From Cloeon dipterum (lineage: Eukaryota > Arthropoda > Insecta > Ephemeroptera > Baetidae), in the NCBI RefSeq assembly GCF_949628265.1, contig NC_088790.1:13582545-13646544 (forward strand): a DNA stretch of 64,000 nucleotides, written 5' to 3'. Below are positions 47,948 to 60,500 of the stretch, piece after piece (within the stretch, counting starts at the first letter, position 1; every line of letters begins with the position of its first letter). Under the pieces are notes generated by a model. It saw only the letters and a program-made list of their open reading frames with translations, was not told the DNA's origin and made no database searches. Made by a program: the position numbers and the translations under genes.

Positions 47948-50900
47948 ATGTCAGCTCCACGAATTGCGAGGGGGTCGAAAGGGAGAATTTTACTCTACTT
48001 AGGTGCTGTGCTTTTCGTTGGCCTCACTGTGGTCATTATTCACGAGACGCAAACAAGAATAGATGACCTGCGGAAATCATCCGAGAAGTGCCAACAACAG
48101 CAGGAATCTCTCTCAGCACAGCTTCAAGGTTTGAACTCTTATGCGTTTGGAGTTTTAAATGTAAAAGATAATTTATTTTCAGTAATATTTGAGTATAAAA
48201 CGAGGCTGGAGAAGTCGGTGCAGCAAGAAAAAGCGGACCACAAGAAAACTCACGACAACCTCAGCTCCCAGTTGGAGATCGAAAAGAACAAGCGTGCGAG
48301 AGAGGTGCTCGACACTACCAACAAACTGGCCTCACTGCAGCAACACTACAAACTCCTCCAGGTAAACGAGGAAGAATTAAATTTATTCCAATCAGCGCCA
48401 ATAGGTTCCTGTCGGCTGTCGGTGCCAGCTTAACCTTTTTCATCTTGTTAATCAAGATATTAGAGTGTAAACAATAGAAGCACTTCACGTCTTTCGTCTT
48501 TAAATTACGCAGCACTGTCACACACTCAAACTGCATGCACTTGCTTTAATCCTTTCAATAAACCTGCTTAACTCTTTGGTTGTGGTGTGCATGAAATTTA
48601 TAGGGCCAACATGAAGATTTAGCTGAGGAATGTAATGGAGTGCGCAACGGGGCCATCAAAGCTCTTGAAGAACAAAGAGTGGCTGAGAGTACGCTACAAA
48701 AGTTGAAAGAACAATCTAATTTGGAATCAAATATTTATAAGGTTGTTGGTCAATTAAAATTTAACTATGAGTTTCTTGATTCTTTATAACTTCTTGAATG
48801 TTGTTGTAAATCAATCTGAAGAACCTTATAATTTTAGAGCCAAGTGACACAGTTGAAGATCGATAATGAAAAACTGTCAAAACTCTTAAAAGAAGATGCT
48901 GTTGAAATATCAAATCTCCAAGATGAAAACCAGCGACTCGACAATGAATTGAACCAGTGCAAGGTAATATTTCAGGTTTTTTGCGGTGGAAGAGTTGTTA
49001 ATTTTTATTTATTGTGTGCAGAAGCAGCTTTCTTTGTGCCCATCCAAGTCGTCAGTTGCACTGAATGTGCCTAACTTCCTATCGCCGTCAGCTGCTAGCA
49101 TTTCTCCCTCTCCAATGAACTCCAATATTAAAAATCAGCAAAATGTCCTTCATCAACCCGAAGAGCCAAAGGTAACTTTTGCCTTCATCTTCCTATACCT
49201 ATGGCCTATATCTATGGCAGCCCCTACATCGCGTTGAAAACATAAGTTTATTGGAAATCATCGTTTAAGTCAGTTTACTCGTAGCCAGGGTGTTGGGCAA
49301 AGAGTTGACAAAAGGTGTGTGCAATTGTGATTCCCTGGAATTTTCATGAAATACCTAGCTTTCTCACTCAAGTTTTTGGAAAAAAAAAATAGGAATCCTA
49401 CTTCCCCATGATTCATTTCATCATTTCGCAGTTATTCTGTTGTGTTCTGAATGTGGGGAGGTGTGGAGCATAGTTGCTCTGCTGATCCGCAATAATATCA
49501 GTTTTGAATCTAAATTTGACATTTCTTTCACACGTTGAAGTTGATACTAAACACAAATTGTTTTTTGTATCATTTTCTTTATCATTTCAGTTTTTAATCA
49601 ATTTTAAATTTATTACTTACATACATTGCTATTTATCCTTCGCTTTTTAAGCGTTGAATTTGACTTACAGTGACGACCACACATTAAATTATAATCATCT
49701 TCTTCTTATTTACACTGTAAAAGCCTGGAAAATTCTTGTTGCCAATGCATGAATCCCTTAGTATTTAGTTGAAGCCAAAATTGACCTAGGTTGTACTGTA
49801 AACTTTTGAGAAAGGTAGCTGCAAAGCTAGCATGCTTTTCAAATGGTTTCCTCAAAACCTCTTTCACTGTTGAATAGATCATGACGAGAGGAATCAAAAT
49901 ATGCTCATTAAATTTGTTCACGCACTGTAAAATTAGGAAAATTAAAAAAATGAATTTTTACCGTAGCAAGGACTATTGCAAATTGTAGAGCAAATAATTG
50001 TCTATCAACTGCTTATTTCCATCCAATATTAAAAAAATTTCCCATTTTTGCCCTGTAACAATCGACTTTAACTTTTTTAATCCTTAAGGTCCCCTTTAAA
50101 ATTGCACATTATTGTAGTTTATATAGAACAAAGCTCTATTGATTGGAAAAATTGACTTTATTTCATTAAATTCTTGAATTAGTTGTGTACGGACAAAACT
50201 TCAAACCCTGTACATGAATTAATTTAATCTAATCAATCATTTGAAACAGGTTTCTGTCAATGGCCCCAAATAAACTCATTTGGTTAGTTAAGAGACAGGA
50301 ATCTAGAAACTTTGATACAATTAGTTTGACTTTGGGTAAGAAAAAAATCTTGCTTGTCACAAGTCACAATTTAACAATATTTTAATTATCTTGTCTAGTT
50401 GATTGAAGCAACAAATGGGCCGTACCTCTGGTGACATCACCAAAACTGTATCATCTATTGCTTGTACAAATAACTCTGATTGATTTCAGGCATCAAGTTC
50501 TTCTCCAACTGGAATGAAAAGTACAGCCAAAAGCAACGTAGTTCCAGTTCCAGCGCCTGGACCTGAAGCCCCAAAACCGCTGGCTGGAATTTTCGAGCAG
50601 CTGCTGCCAGCTGGGGTGGTTCCTCCTGCAGTAGTACCCAAGGTGCAGAGCGACGACGACAACAACATCCACAAAAACTCGCTTCTTGGCAAAAACTTGG
50701 AGGAGTCGCGACAGCTTGTAAAGCCTTTCCAAGGCCGGTTTTTGCGCCAGCCCGAGCCAGAGGAGGACGAAGAACAGAAGAAGGCTGTAGGAGCGCCTCC
50801 GCCTGAGCAGCAGCAGCAGCAGCCATGGCGCCAGGGCAATGCCCTTGATGAGGAGGATGCACGTCGCGGAGGGGCCGGCGGCCTTTTCCAGAACTACAAG

Positions 50901-51743
50901 GACGAGGATGGCGCCGCTCCCCATTGGAATGGAGTAAATCGCCATCTGCCTGAGGGCGAGAGACACGAAGATCTGCAACTTGAGGATCCTGATGAAGACG
51001 GTAGGTAAAATGGGCTCGGAATTGGTTGATATTTAACCTTGACATGTTTAGAAGGAGATGATGACGTGGATCAAATTGATTACGGCAACGATGCTGTAAA
51101 TAACAAAAACCTTCCCAACGCCAAGCAAAAAGCTCACCGAAAGTTTCCCTTGGTGAGAGCATTACAGGAAATTATTAGTTGAACATATATCATTGCATTT
51201 AACTCGCAAAATGACATTTTTGGTTTCTCTGATAAGACTTCTTGGCGCAACTACTTTATTTTGCCGTGCTTTTTATTATATTTAATGAGTGTTATAATAG
51301 TTTAGTATTAGCTTTTTAGTGCAGATAAGAGATTGATTAGCCATCAATCAAGTAATTTGACTAGGATCAAAGACTAGAATCTCTTACGAGCTGGTGTTTG
51401 AAAATGGAAAATAAATCAAGGGGCTGAGCAAAAGTTTTAATGATAAAGTGTTTTATCTGGTTTAACCAGGGTTCGGCTTGGATTTTTCAGATTTTGGCCC
51501 AACTCAGAGTTAAAATAACGTGTTGACCAAATGCCACAAAACTGATCATTATTTCTTGTAAAATCTCTTACCAGATATTTTATGTTATTTCTAAATTTTT
51601 ATAAATTCCAAGCTAGGTCTGAGTTGAGTCTTTAGTCCCAATATCAACATTTTTTATCTTTTGAGATTATGCAGTTTAAATTTACAATTTCATTTCATTT
51701 TCAGGGTGGAAAGCATGATAGTGTAATGGTCAATCCGAAATGA
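47948..51743 (+). CDS. GOLIM4: Golgi integral membrane protein 4 (GPP130) homologue (8 exons, 474 aa)
   Basis: Exons: 47948-48128, 48183-48361, 48604-48741, 48838-48963, 49022-49171, 50490-51000, 51052-51152, 51705-51743; all phase-consistent. Family role: type II cis-Golgi membrane protein that cycles through endosomes and takes part in Golgi retention and traffic. The N-terminus is short and basic (MSAPRIARGSKGR), followed by one transmembrane segment at residues ~14-34 (ILLYLGAVLFVGLTVVII). A long coiled coil covers ~40-210. It includes QQQQESLSAQLQ followed by FEYKTRLEKSVQQEKADHKK, which I recall as closely matching the same position in vertebrate GOLIM4 and which decides against GOLM1/GOLM2. 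A Ser/Pro linker (~209-260) follows, then a Pro/Gln-rich acidic lumenal tail ending in DDDVDQIDYGND and a short basic end. Vertebrate proteins are ~700 aa, so the lumenal acidic repeat region is much shorter here. The start is the first ATG downstream of a clear acceptor. Confidence 0.85.
49172..50489. other. Largest GOLIM4 intron
   Basis: This 1.3-kb AT-rich intron contains a diverged copy (about 49,715-49,950) of the dispersed repeat at 37,130-37,340. No additional exon was seen. Confidence 0.6.
49715..49950. repeat. Dispersed repeat, copy 2 (diverged)
   Basis: It shares with 37,130-37,340 the motif order ACTGTAAA.TTTTGAGAAA, AGCAT..TTT.AAATGG, ATAGATC.TGACGAGAGGA.TC.AAATATG and a closing ACTGTAAA. 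Identity is low enough that this is an old repeat, recognised by motif order. Confidence 0.4.
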
Positions 51744-52150
51744 TGCGACTAATTCACCCACCTGATGGACGAGGAACTCTTGTACAGTATAATCATTGAT
51801 AGTCAACTGTGAACTGTGACTGCACAAATGCGCCATTGACGTGGACTAGTAAAACGCACACGAATCTTTGAATAGGGACAAGACTTTCATTTCAGGTTTG
51901 AAATGCTTGTGAAGGTGATATTTATGTAAATTTAAAAACATCAAATAGCATTTATTACCGAGACAGATAGCATGTTTCTGACAAGGAGAGATTCTATTTA
52001 ACTAATATATTTTTAACTTGTTAAAGGATTGACGCATTTTTGTACATTTTGGTTAAATTTTTGTTATGTTCGATTTTTTTTAATTAAGCGTTCCTTGTAA
52101 AGAGTAGAGGGCTCTATTGTTCATAATTCGTTCCTATGCGGTTGATGAGA

Positions 52151-52156
52151 AATAAA
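52151..52156 (+). terminator. GOLIM4 polyadenylation signal candidate
   Basis: This AATAAA lies ~410 bp after the GOLIM4 stop, and only 23 bp from the RBM48 stop codon on the other strand. If used, the GOLIM4 3' end would overlap the RBM48 transcript. Confidence 0.5.
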
Positions 52157-52178
52157 AATAGGAATTTTATGGATAAAA

Positions 52179-53324
52179 TCAGTCTTTTCTTGCGCGCTTA
52201 TTGCTTTGCATTTCCATAGACGAGAGAGCAGTGAACGCTCTTTTCTGCAACTGGCGAGGAATGAACATCTTTGAAGTTATCTTTAACTCCGGTGTCTCAG
52301 TTTGCGTCAACGCCGTTGGCAACTGCGGTCCATAGATTACCTGCGGAAAGTTTTTATAATATCTAACAGCTGCAGTTAAATATTAAATCCATTTTACCCC
52401 TTTGCTAGAGGCACCATATTGTTGGTTATCACTTATGCTTTTAGCTGGGATGTTTCGATCGTACTCCTCAAGTTTAAAATTAGACTTTGCTTCCGTTGAC
52501 CTGACAAAATTATTTGTTAACAAAATCGGAGGAAATAATATTACTTTTTGGTCATACCGGGAATTTGTTCTCAACCTTTTTAATACATCTGCCTTTCTTA
52601 AGTCCATTTTTAATTTCACTTCTTCAACATTTTCCATTTCAGGGGCATAGCAGACGTGGAAGACTCCACCATAAAAAGATGTCGCATCTAATTTTCTTTT
52701 CGTGAATCTGAAATATATATTTTTGAAGTTTATATTGACTCATATTCATATTTTTTAGTAGTTAAATTAGGTTGTTACCTGGCATTTTTGATGTCACAAA
52801 ACACTGCATGGTAAACCTTTGTGAACTGCTCAGCGTCTTTATAATTAGGTAGTTCAGCAAGGCTTTCCAACTTTCCATACTTGGACAATTTCGTTTTCAG
52901 CTCATCTCTCAGGTTCAAGTCAGGCACTCCATGAAAAAGTAAATGCCGAGACTCGCCTGCTATGGTGTACACCTAAAATATTAGGGTCACTGAGTTATTA
53001 TGTTGCAACAATCAGTGCAGTAATACATTGTTTTTTGGTTTTTGCCATATATTTTGCTAGCTGTTTTTGTCTTGCACAATTTTCTTTTAATGTTTAATGA
53101 TTTATACATACATAAAATGAATGACTGCAAAAATAAACAAGTATGATAATATAATTATTATATTATTATTCCAAAACAAAGGAAACAAGAGTTATAACAA
53201 CATAAATTTAGTCTAATCTAAAGCAATCTTATCATACTTTGACAGCAGTTAATTTTCTTCCTTGGCGATATTGAGGTCTTGATGTACACAGGTTTTGTTG
53301 AACATGGTGCGGAAGAATTTCCAT
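52179..53324 (-). CDS. RBM48: RNA-binding protein 48 (4 exons, 250 aa)
   Basis: Exons in transcript order: 53324-53238, 52972-52779, 52707-52398, 52340-52179; all GT-AG and phase-consistent. In vertebrates and plants RBM48 pairs with ARMC7 in the minor (U12) spliceosome; that role here is by homology. The N-terminus MEILPHHVQQNLCTSRPQYR resembles the family's HHVQRAVC..R.KYR motif. The RRM follows at residues ~28-115: VYTIAGESRHLLFHGVP, the FTKVYHAVFCDIKNAR strand, then RKLDATSFYGGVFHVCYAPE, which is the family's most diagnostic stretch. The C-terminal ~135 residues are lysine-rich and end in RARKD. The first and last exons are too short for a simple open-frame scan and were found from splice sites. 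The 87-nt first exon starts at the only ATG consistent with the family. Downstream of a shared intergenic region, eIF3a runs the opposite way. Confidence 0.88.
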
Positions 53325-54137
53325 TTTCTTTAAGTCACCGAGAATATTAAAATAATCTTTGCAGAGAAATGCTAAAATGCATTATCGAGATGTGAGCTGC
53401 AGGGGCAAGAAGAGGACGAAGAGGTTAATAATAAAAGCAATAAAAGGGCCGGGGTGGAAAAAATTGAACATTCGCGCGCCACAATCATAACACTACTCTT
53501 AAACAGGTGTATCAAACTTGCAATGACTTGCACCAAAGCTAAAATGTTGGTATGATAAAATAGTTTCCTTTTTTTGTCCGTAGAAAATCGGGATCAAGTG
53601 ATAAAATAATAACAGTAATTAATATTATGTGAATTGTATTAACAGATTATGAGAATTTATTAAAAAAGTTTGAAGCTACGGCCAGGATTAATGATGAAAT
53701 TTAAGATTGCGCGCTACGATCATGAAACTTAAGCAATAATACCAACTCAATATATGAATGTTTGGAATGTTTGAGTTTTTTATTTTATTTATTCTCGAGT
53801 ATTAGTGATAAATAATTAGGAAAATATAATTTCGATCAACACATAATTAGTATAAATAGTTATGTGTCGATAGTATAGCAACATTAAATTAAATCATATA
53901 AAATTGAAAATTATTGGGTGAAAATCATGTTGGCCAGCTTGCAAAATCATTAATGGCTGCTCCACCACATTGCAAATAGCAATCTCTAGTGAGAGTGCTC
54001 GTGGCGTGCTTCTTCAGTCGCTTGCATTGACTTGCCAGATTTTTCGTCAATTTTCATGTTTTTCTTTGGAAACATTTATCTCTCTTACAAATTTGGTATA
54101 AAACTGTCTCGATAAATCTGTTGCACAACATCCAATC
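53325..54137. promoter_or_regulatory. Shared intergenic region of divergent RBM48 and eIF3a
   Basis: About 810 bp separate the two start codons, so promoters of both genes must lie here unless undetected leader exons exist. It is mostly AT-rich. A TCAGTC initiator match at 54,014-54,019, inside the pyrimidine-rich CTTCTTCAGTC, is a good candidate for the eIF3a start site, giving a ~120-nt leader. No equally clear initiator was seen for RBM48. Confidence 0.45.
54056..54115 (+). other. Upstream open reading frame in the eIF3a leader
   Basis: If transcription starts near 54,014, the leader contains an ATG opening a 19-codon frame that ends in TAA 22 nt before the eIF3a start codon. Such frames can lower or regulate translation of the main frame. 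The ATG context (TTTTCATGT) is weak, so leaky scanning is likely. Confidence 0.4.
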
Positions 54138-57100
54138 ATGGCTAGATACACCCAGCGTCCGGAAAATGCGCTAAAAAAAGCCACCGGTAAGTCCTTGCAT
54201 TCCCATGTCGAAAGTCAGAAATCAATCCAACCCCCAAATTTCAGAATTCATCGAAGTTGGGAAGCAGGCTCGTGCTTTAGACACCTTGTACGAAGTTTTC
54301 AGGAACAAGAAATGGGTTTTCAGCTGGAGCGAGAGCGTTCTCGAGCCCATCATGTTCAAATATCTCGAGCTATGCGTGGAATTGAAGAAGTCTCACATAG
54401 CCAAAGAGGGGCTCTTTCAATACCGCAACCTCTTCCAGTCCGTGAACGTTGGGTCATTAGAAAACGTTATTCGCTTTTATCTTCGGACAGCGGAAGAGCG
54501 GACAGAACAAGCTCGAGAGCAATCTCAGCAAGCTGTGGTTGATATCGATGATTTGGATAATTTGGAAACTCCAGAAAGTATACTTCTGAGGTATTATACC
54601 TGGTGTATTTAGCTATTCCTGTTTAATTATTAATTCCTGACTTCTTCAGTGCTGTAAGTGGTGAGGACGCCCAAGATCGGAGTGATAGAACCATTCTCAC
54701 CCCATGGGTCAAGTTCCTCTGGGAATCTTACTGTCAGTGCCTCGAACTATTGCGCACAAACAGCCATGTGGAAACGCTGTACCATGACATTGCACGGATG
54801 GTATGAGATTTATTTCTTGCTTTGACTAAAACATTCAATTTTTAAAACTAATTAGCTCAGAAAGTTTTATATTGCTGCTATTGTTAAAATTGGTTATCAA
54901 CTGACTTTGATATGGTTTTAATGGCTATAAAAGTTGTCTTACAGTTCATCATCAAACTAAATAATTTTGCAAAGGTCAGTGATAGGAAAACAGCAATGCT
55001 GGTGATTAAGATTGTAATTCTTAAATTATCTGCCGTAGCTGTTAGGAAGCTTACCAATTATATTAATGCAAAGATCACTAGATTAGTTGATTCAAAAAAT
55101 AGAAACTGCAGAAAACTAATTTCTTCCTTGTTTCAGGCCTTTGCTTTCTGCCTGAAGTATAACCGCAAGACTGAGTTCCGCAAGCTATGCGACAAGCTGC
55201 GCAAACATTTGGAGGACATCCAGAAGCTGACTCCTCAGGTGGCCAATGTGTCCATCAGCAAGCCGGAGACGCAGCAGCTGAACCAGGACACACGTCTGGT
55301 GCAGCTAGACTCTGCCATCCAGATGGAACTGTGGCAGGAGGCGTACAAGGCCATTGAGGACATCCATGGCCTGATGAACTTGGCAAAGAAGTCACCAGTG
55401 CCCAAGACCATGGCCAACTACTACCAGAAGCTGGCACTGGTCTTTTGGAAGGCTGGCCACAACCTGTTCCACGCAGCGGCCTTGTTCAAGCTGTTCCAGC
55501 TTTCTAAGGAGATGAAGAAGAACATAACGCAGGAGGAGCTGCAAAAGATGGCCTGCAGGGTTCTGATTGCCACGCTGTCCATTCCGCTGCCGTCCGCGCA
55601 CCCTGAGTTTGACCGCTTCATCGAGACAGACAAGAGCCCTCTGGAGAAGGCGCAGCGTCTGGCAGTGTTGCTTGGCCTCTTCCAGCCGCCCACTAGGCAG
55701 TCGCTGCTCAGGGACATTCTGCGCATGAACGTGGTCAGCCTGGCCACCCCGCAGCTGCAGGAGTTGCACCAGTGGCTTGAAGAGGAATTCAATCCGCTGC
55801 AGTTGTGCTCTAAGGTGCACAGTATCATTGATCGCATCCGCGCTGACGAGAGCGCCACTGGACTTGTGCAGTACATCCCTGCCCTGCAGGACGTCACCCA
55901 CATCAGGCTCATCAGACAGGTATGTTGAAAATAACTGCAAGATAAGCCCAGATTTGGTCGCGGAATTTTTTCATTTTATTTTTATAGTTCCATTCAAATA
56001 TGTTATAAAATAAATAATCAATTCTTCCCCACAGGTGTCCCAAGTTTACCAGACGATCGAGATTCCACGCCTGGTTGAGTTGGCGTGTTTCGCCACGCCA
56101 TTCCACCTGGAGCGGCTGCTCGTGGATTGCGTCAGGCACAACGACATGCAAATTCGCATTGACCACCGCAAGGAATGTGTCCACTTTGGCATTGATCTGT
56201 CCCAGGCTCAGCGTGAAGACAAGGCAGAGGGGCCGACCCTGCAGAGCATGCCTAGCGAGCAGATTCGCAACCAGCTCATCAACATGGGTTCTGTCCTGTA
56301 CAGAGCTGTCAAGATCATCGACCCTCTGAAGAAAAAGGTATTTTTGTCGGATCCTTTGCTTAAAATTCCTCACGTCTAATTCAAACTACGTTTAAAATTT
56401 TAAACAGATAATTTTTGTCTGAAGCAGCTGCTTCCATGGTAGTAATAAAATAGAAAGTTAGATGTCATCAACTTAATGCGTCTTTAAAGCCAACAACCGG
56501 TTTTTTTTCATATTCGGTGTTATTGTCTTTGAAAATTAAAATATCCATTGCTTAAGAAATTTCAAATAATTAAATTTGTTGCAGGCCGAAAAGTTAAGGA
56601 CTATGCAGCTGTTGGTGAGTCACTACCACGGTATCAAGGATCGCGAGCACCGTGAAGTGCTGAACCGTCGCATAATCATCGAGGAGCGCAAGGAGATGCT
56701 GGAGCGTCTGAACACGGTGCGCGAAGAGGAAGAAGCTCGACGTCTGGAGGAGTTGGCGCGCCAGCAAGCCATGGCCGAGCAGAAAAGGCTGACGCAGGAA
56801 CGGCAGGAGCGCGAGCGCAAACGCCAGGAGAACGAGCTGCAGCAGATCAAGGACCGCACTCTCAAGGAGAAAATGCAGCAGATCTCGCAGACCACCCACG
56901 GCCAGCGCATTTTGCAAAAGCTCCAGGACGATGTAAGCAACTTGTTGCCTTTCCTTGAAGGTTTTTACTTATTAAAAAAATCGTCATTGAATAAACAAGA
57001 ATATTTATTTGTTCTTCACGACATTATTTTGCGTGCAGGATCTGAAGAAAATGGATGCCGATGAAATTGCCCTGAGAGAGGTTGAGGAATTGCAGAAGGA

Positions 57101-57539
57101 GCGACGGGAGCTGCAGCAGAAGCTCAAGTCTCAGGAGAAGAAGGTTGATTATTTTGAACGTGCCAAGCGCCTTGAAGAAATTCCTCTGCTCGTAAAGTCA
57201 TTTGACGAGAAAAAGGTATGATTAAATTTTCATAACTTGCATTTTTAAGTATTTACATAATACAAAATTGCATCACTTCATAGGACACATGTAATGGTTA
57301 ATAGACACAATCAAAGTGATCAAAGTGCTGATTGAGCGTCATTTTCACATCATTAATTTTATTAAACTTTGAGCACTGGTGATCAAGATATCTTTCTAGA
57401 CATCCGAAAAGGAGTCGCAGAGTTTTAAATTCATTACTTAGAAGAGATTTCTTTCTAAATTTTCTCTTAGTTTGGTTGGTAAAATGTACAACCAGTCCAA
57501 GTTCCATAACCATGAACACACACACACAAACACACACAC

Positions 57540-57595
<56 letters not shown>

Positions 57596-60500
57596 AATTG
57601 TTGTAATAGCTTGTTCACTTAATTAACGCTTTATAATTTGTGCTGTTTTCAGGAACAAGACATGCTTTTCTGGGAGGCACAGGAGAAGCAAAGGATTTCT
57701 GCGCTGAAGGAAGAGCGAGAGTTGGCCGTGAAGACCAAGAAGCGGCTGCTGCTGATAATGGACGAGAAGAACGCGTTTGTGTCGCGACTGAAGGAGGAGC
57801 GCAAGGCCGAGTTCAAGGCCAAGGAGGAGGCGTTCAAGAAGAAGATGGCTGAGAAGCGCTTGCAGCTGCTGGAGGAGCGCAAGCAGCAGCGCAAGGAGCA
57901 TCGCCGGCGGGACTATATCAGGGCCAAGGAGGCTGAGGAAATGCGCCGCAGGGAGGAGGAGGAAGCCAGGCTCGAAGAGATTGAGCGAAAGAGGATGGAG
58001 GAGGAGCAAGCTGCAGAGCTCATCCGCAAGGAAAAGGTTTGCCATCTTGGTTTAAGCTTAAATAATTCAATTTTATTCTAAAGAGAATTTTATTTTATAT
58101 ACATGATTTAGGTTTTCTGGTTTCAAAAACAGTTTCTAGGGTTGTGAATTAAAGACAATCCTGTTTTTTTTTGTCCAATTTTTATTCAGGCATCAAACTA
58201 GCACGAATTATACAATGCAGAATGCAGAGAGTTTTGATCCACCTAAAATCGTCTATGTTGCCATTAACCCATTTTGAAACCTTAAAGTAGCGCTAAAAAG
58301 TCCACTTTTTCAATTTAATCTTACTAAAATCCAATTTTTCAGATGATTTCAATTAGAAAGTTATTAAAATAGATTAAATTGGCAAAATATTGATTATAAA
58401 CCAATTTGTCGGTTCTAATATTCAATTCAAAATTTACGTATATTTAAACCAAATATTAGGTCTTCTGTAATTTTAATTTATTTTTAGTCACACATTTCCA
58501 CACAACACATTGATCACTGGTTGAAGGAAAATTTTGTCTTTTTTTTTTTTTTTTTTTTTTGTTAAATATCGTGCTGTTGTAATTAAAAAGCTGACTTAAC
58601 GAGCCAAATTTTACACGAAAAATTAAACGGCCTTGTTGGAATATCTGAAATGATAAATAATATCTAGAATGATCAAGAATTAGGCTTTTTGAAATGAATA
58701 GGTTTTTTCTTTGTTTTACATGTTTTCATAATTTCCCTTTCTTTTTGCCTCCATAATACACAATATTAGTGAAGTTTGTCCTAACAATGAATTTGTTTAT
58801 TAGGAGGAGGAAGAGCAGCGTGTAAGAATGGAGGCCCTCGACAGAGCTGCCGAGAAACAGAGGGAACGCGATCGCGAAATAGAGGAACGCACTAGGAATG
58901 AGCAGGCGTCTCTGCGTGAGAGAGACCGCGGAGGCGACGGGGGCTCCAGGCTCTGGAAACGTGATGACAGGGAAGCTCCAGCTCGACGTCCCGACGACTG
59001 GCGCTCGCGTGCCGCTAATGGTTCGCCACCAAGAGCCAAGGAGGACGCATGGAGGCCCACCGGTATGTGTCTGTTTTTCCTTATTTTATCGTCTTCATTT
59101 TTGCGTATATTTTAAAATGGTTGAAATGATTTTCATTGACCTTATCATACCATAGGTTACAGGATAGTGTTGTTAATACGTATATTTTGCTTAATTTTGT
59201 TATACTTATAAGCATTATATAACTTAAGATAATATTACCTTTACACGCTCTTTACCTCTTTAAATCTCTATGGGTCACATGGCAGAGGAATTTTAAATCA
59301 AATATATATAATTTTTTCTACTTCCAACTTGTCTTATTGATGTATTTGTATATTTGTATTAAGTGAGAATAAACATCTATATCAACCACCCTAGATTATT
59401 AAAGCTACAAATATATTAAATTCTAGGGGGGGGGGGGGAGAAATAAAAAAATTGTACATGTTGAATTATCACATCAATGCTTCAATTAAGTTAACACACT
59501 TCTTGTATATTTTCAGAACGCAGAGGTGATGATCTCAGGCGAGGCGATGACAGGAGAGGTGACGACAGGAGAGGCCCTATGTCCAGAGATGTCCCCATGT
59601 CTAGAGATGGTCCCATGTCTAGAGATATCCCCAGACGTGGTGTAAGTCAACACAATTTATGTACTGCTTTATATCCCATGCTGATTCCTCCTTTTGATAA
59701 AAATTTACCGATGGTTTTATTCTGACACTAATCTAATCATCCATTTGTGTTATTTCCAGATGGGCGAGCCAGGAAGCAGTTGGCGATCTGGCGGTGACGA
59801 TTCTCGCGACACTGGCCCAAGGTAAGCTTTTTTCATGGTTTGGTGAAAGAGTTGACAGTTGACCAAAACATTTGGATTTTACCAACCTCCGTTATTTTAT
59901 TTGAAAATAAAAAATGATAGTCCCCACTCAACTGTGATTAAAAAAATATTACATAAACTTTTCCACTACAGTGTTTGTAGAATATACACATCATTCTTTT
60001 GCTGAAAATTTGGTATCTATTGAAACTCATGGAACGCTCAAAATCATTGTTTGATGTCCAGGTACTATAAATCACTTCGAAACAATTTTACCTAACAGTA
60101 TAGGCTTTGGTTTCTTGCCAGATTCAAACACCTATCTTTTAATCTCACGCGGTTTTCAATTAATGGTGTTTCTAGATGCTCATTCATTTTAACCATCTGA
60201 AGAAAATATTTTTTTAACATAGTTTTAATAATTATACTTGAATACGTCATTCGCTTCTACTTATTTTTAGTTTTTAAATGTGAGCTAATGAATAAATTAA
60301 AATGTTTTCATGTAGAGAAATCAGTTTTTTTTTTAATTTATCGACATCAATACCCAATTTAAAAAAATCTATCATTTCGTTAACAAATTTTAGGTTTCTA
60401 TATCTATATAATTAGTATTGTAGAAAATCCTTTCAGCTAGAATAAACTGCACATTTCGTGCTGGATAAACTAGATATAATTGTGTGAACCGTTATTTTAA

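Noticed and set aside
50455..51162. 235-codon minus-strand open frame
   Set aside because: It is antisense to GOLIM4 exons 6-7 and reads through their intron; no family match or splice support.
47948..51743. GOLM1/GOLM2 (CASC4) identity for the Golgi protein
   Set aside because: The topology is similar, but the ESLSAQLQ..RLEKS block directly after the membrane segment is the GOLIM4 signature as I know it.
55392..55940. 182-codon minus-strand open frame
   Set aside because: It is antisense to eIF3a exon 4, which encodes a clearly conserved part of that protein.
57298..57618. Minus-strand Ile-Tyr and Cys-Val repeat open frame
   Set aside because: It is a translation of the CA/TA microsatellite in an eIF3a intron.
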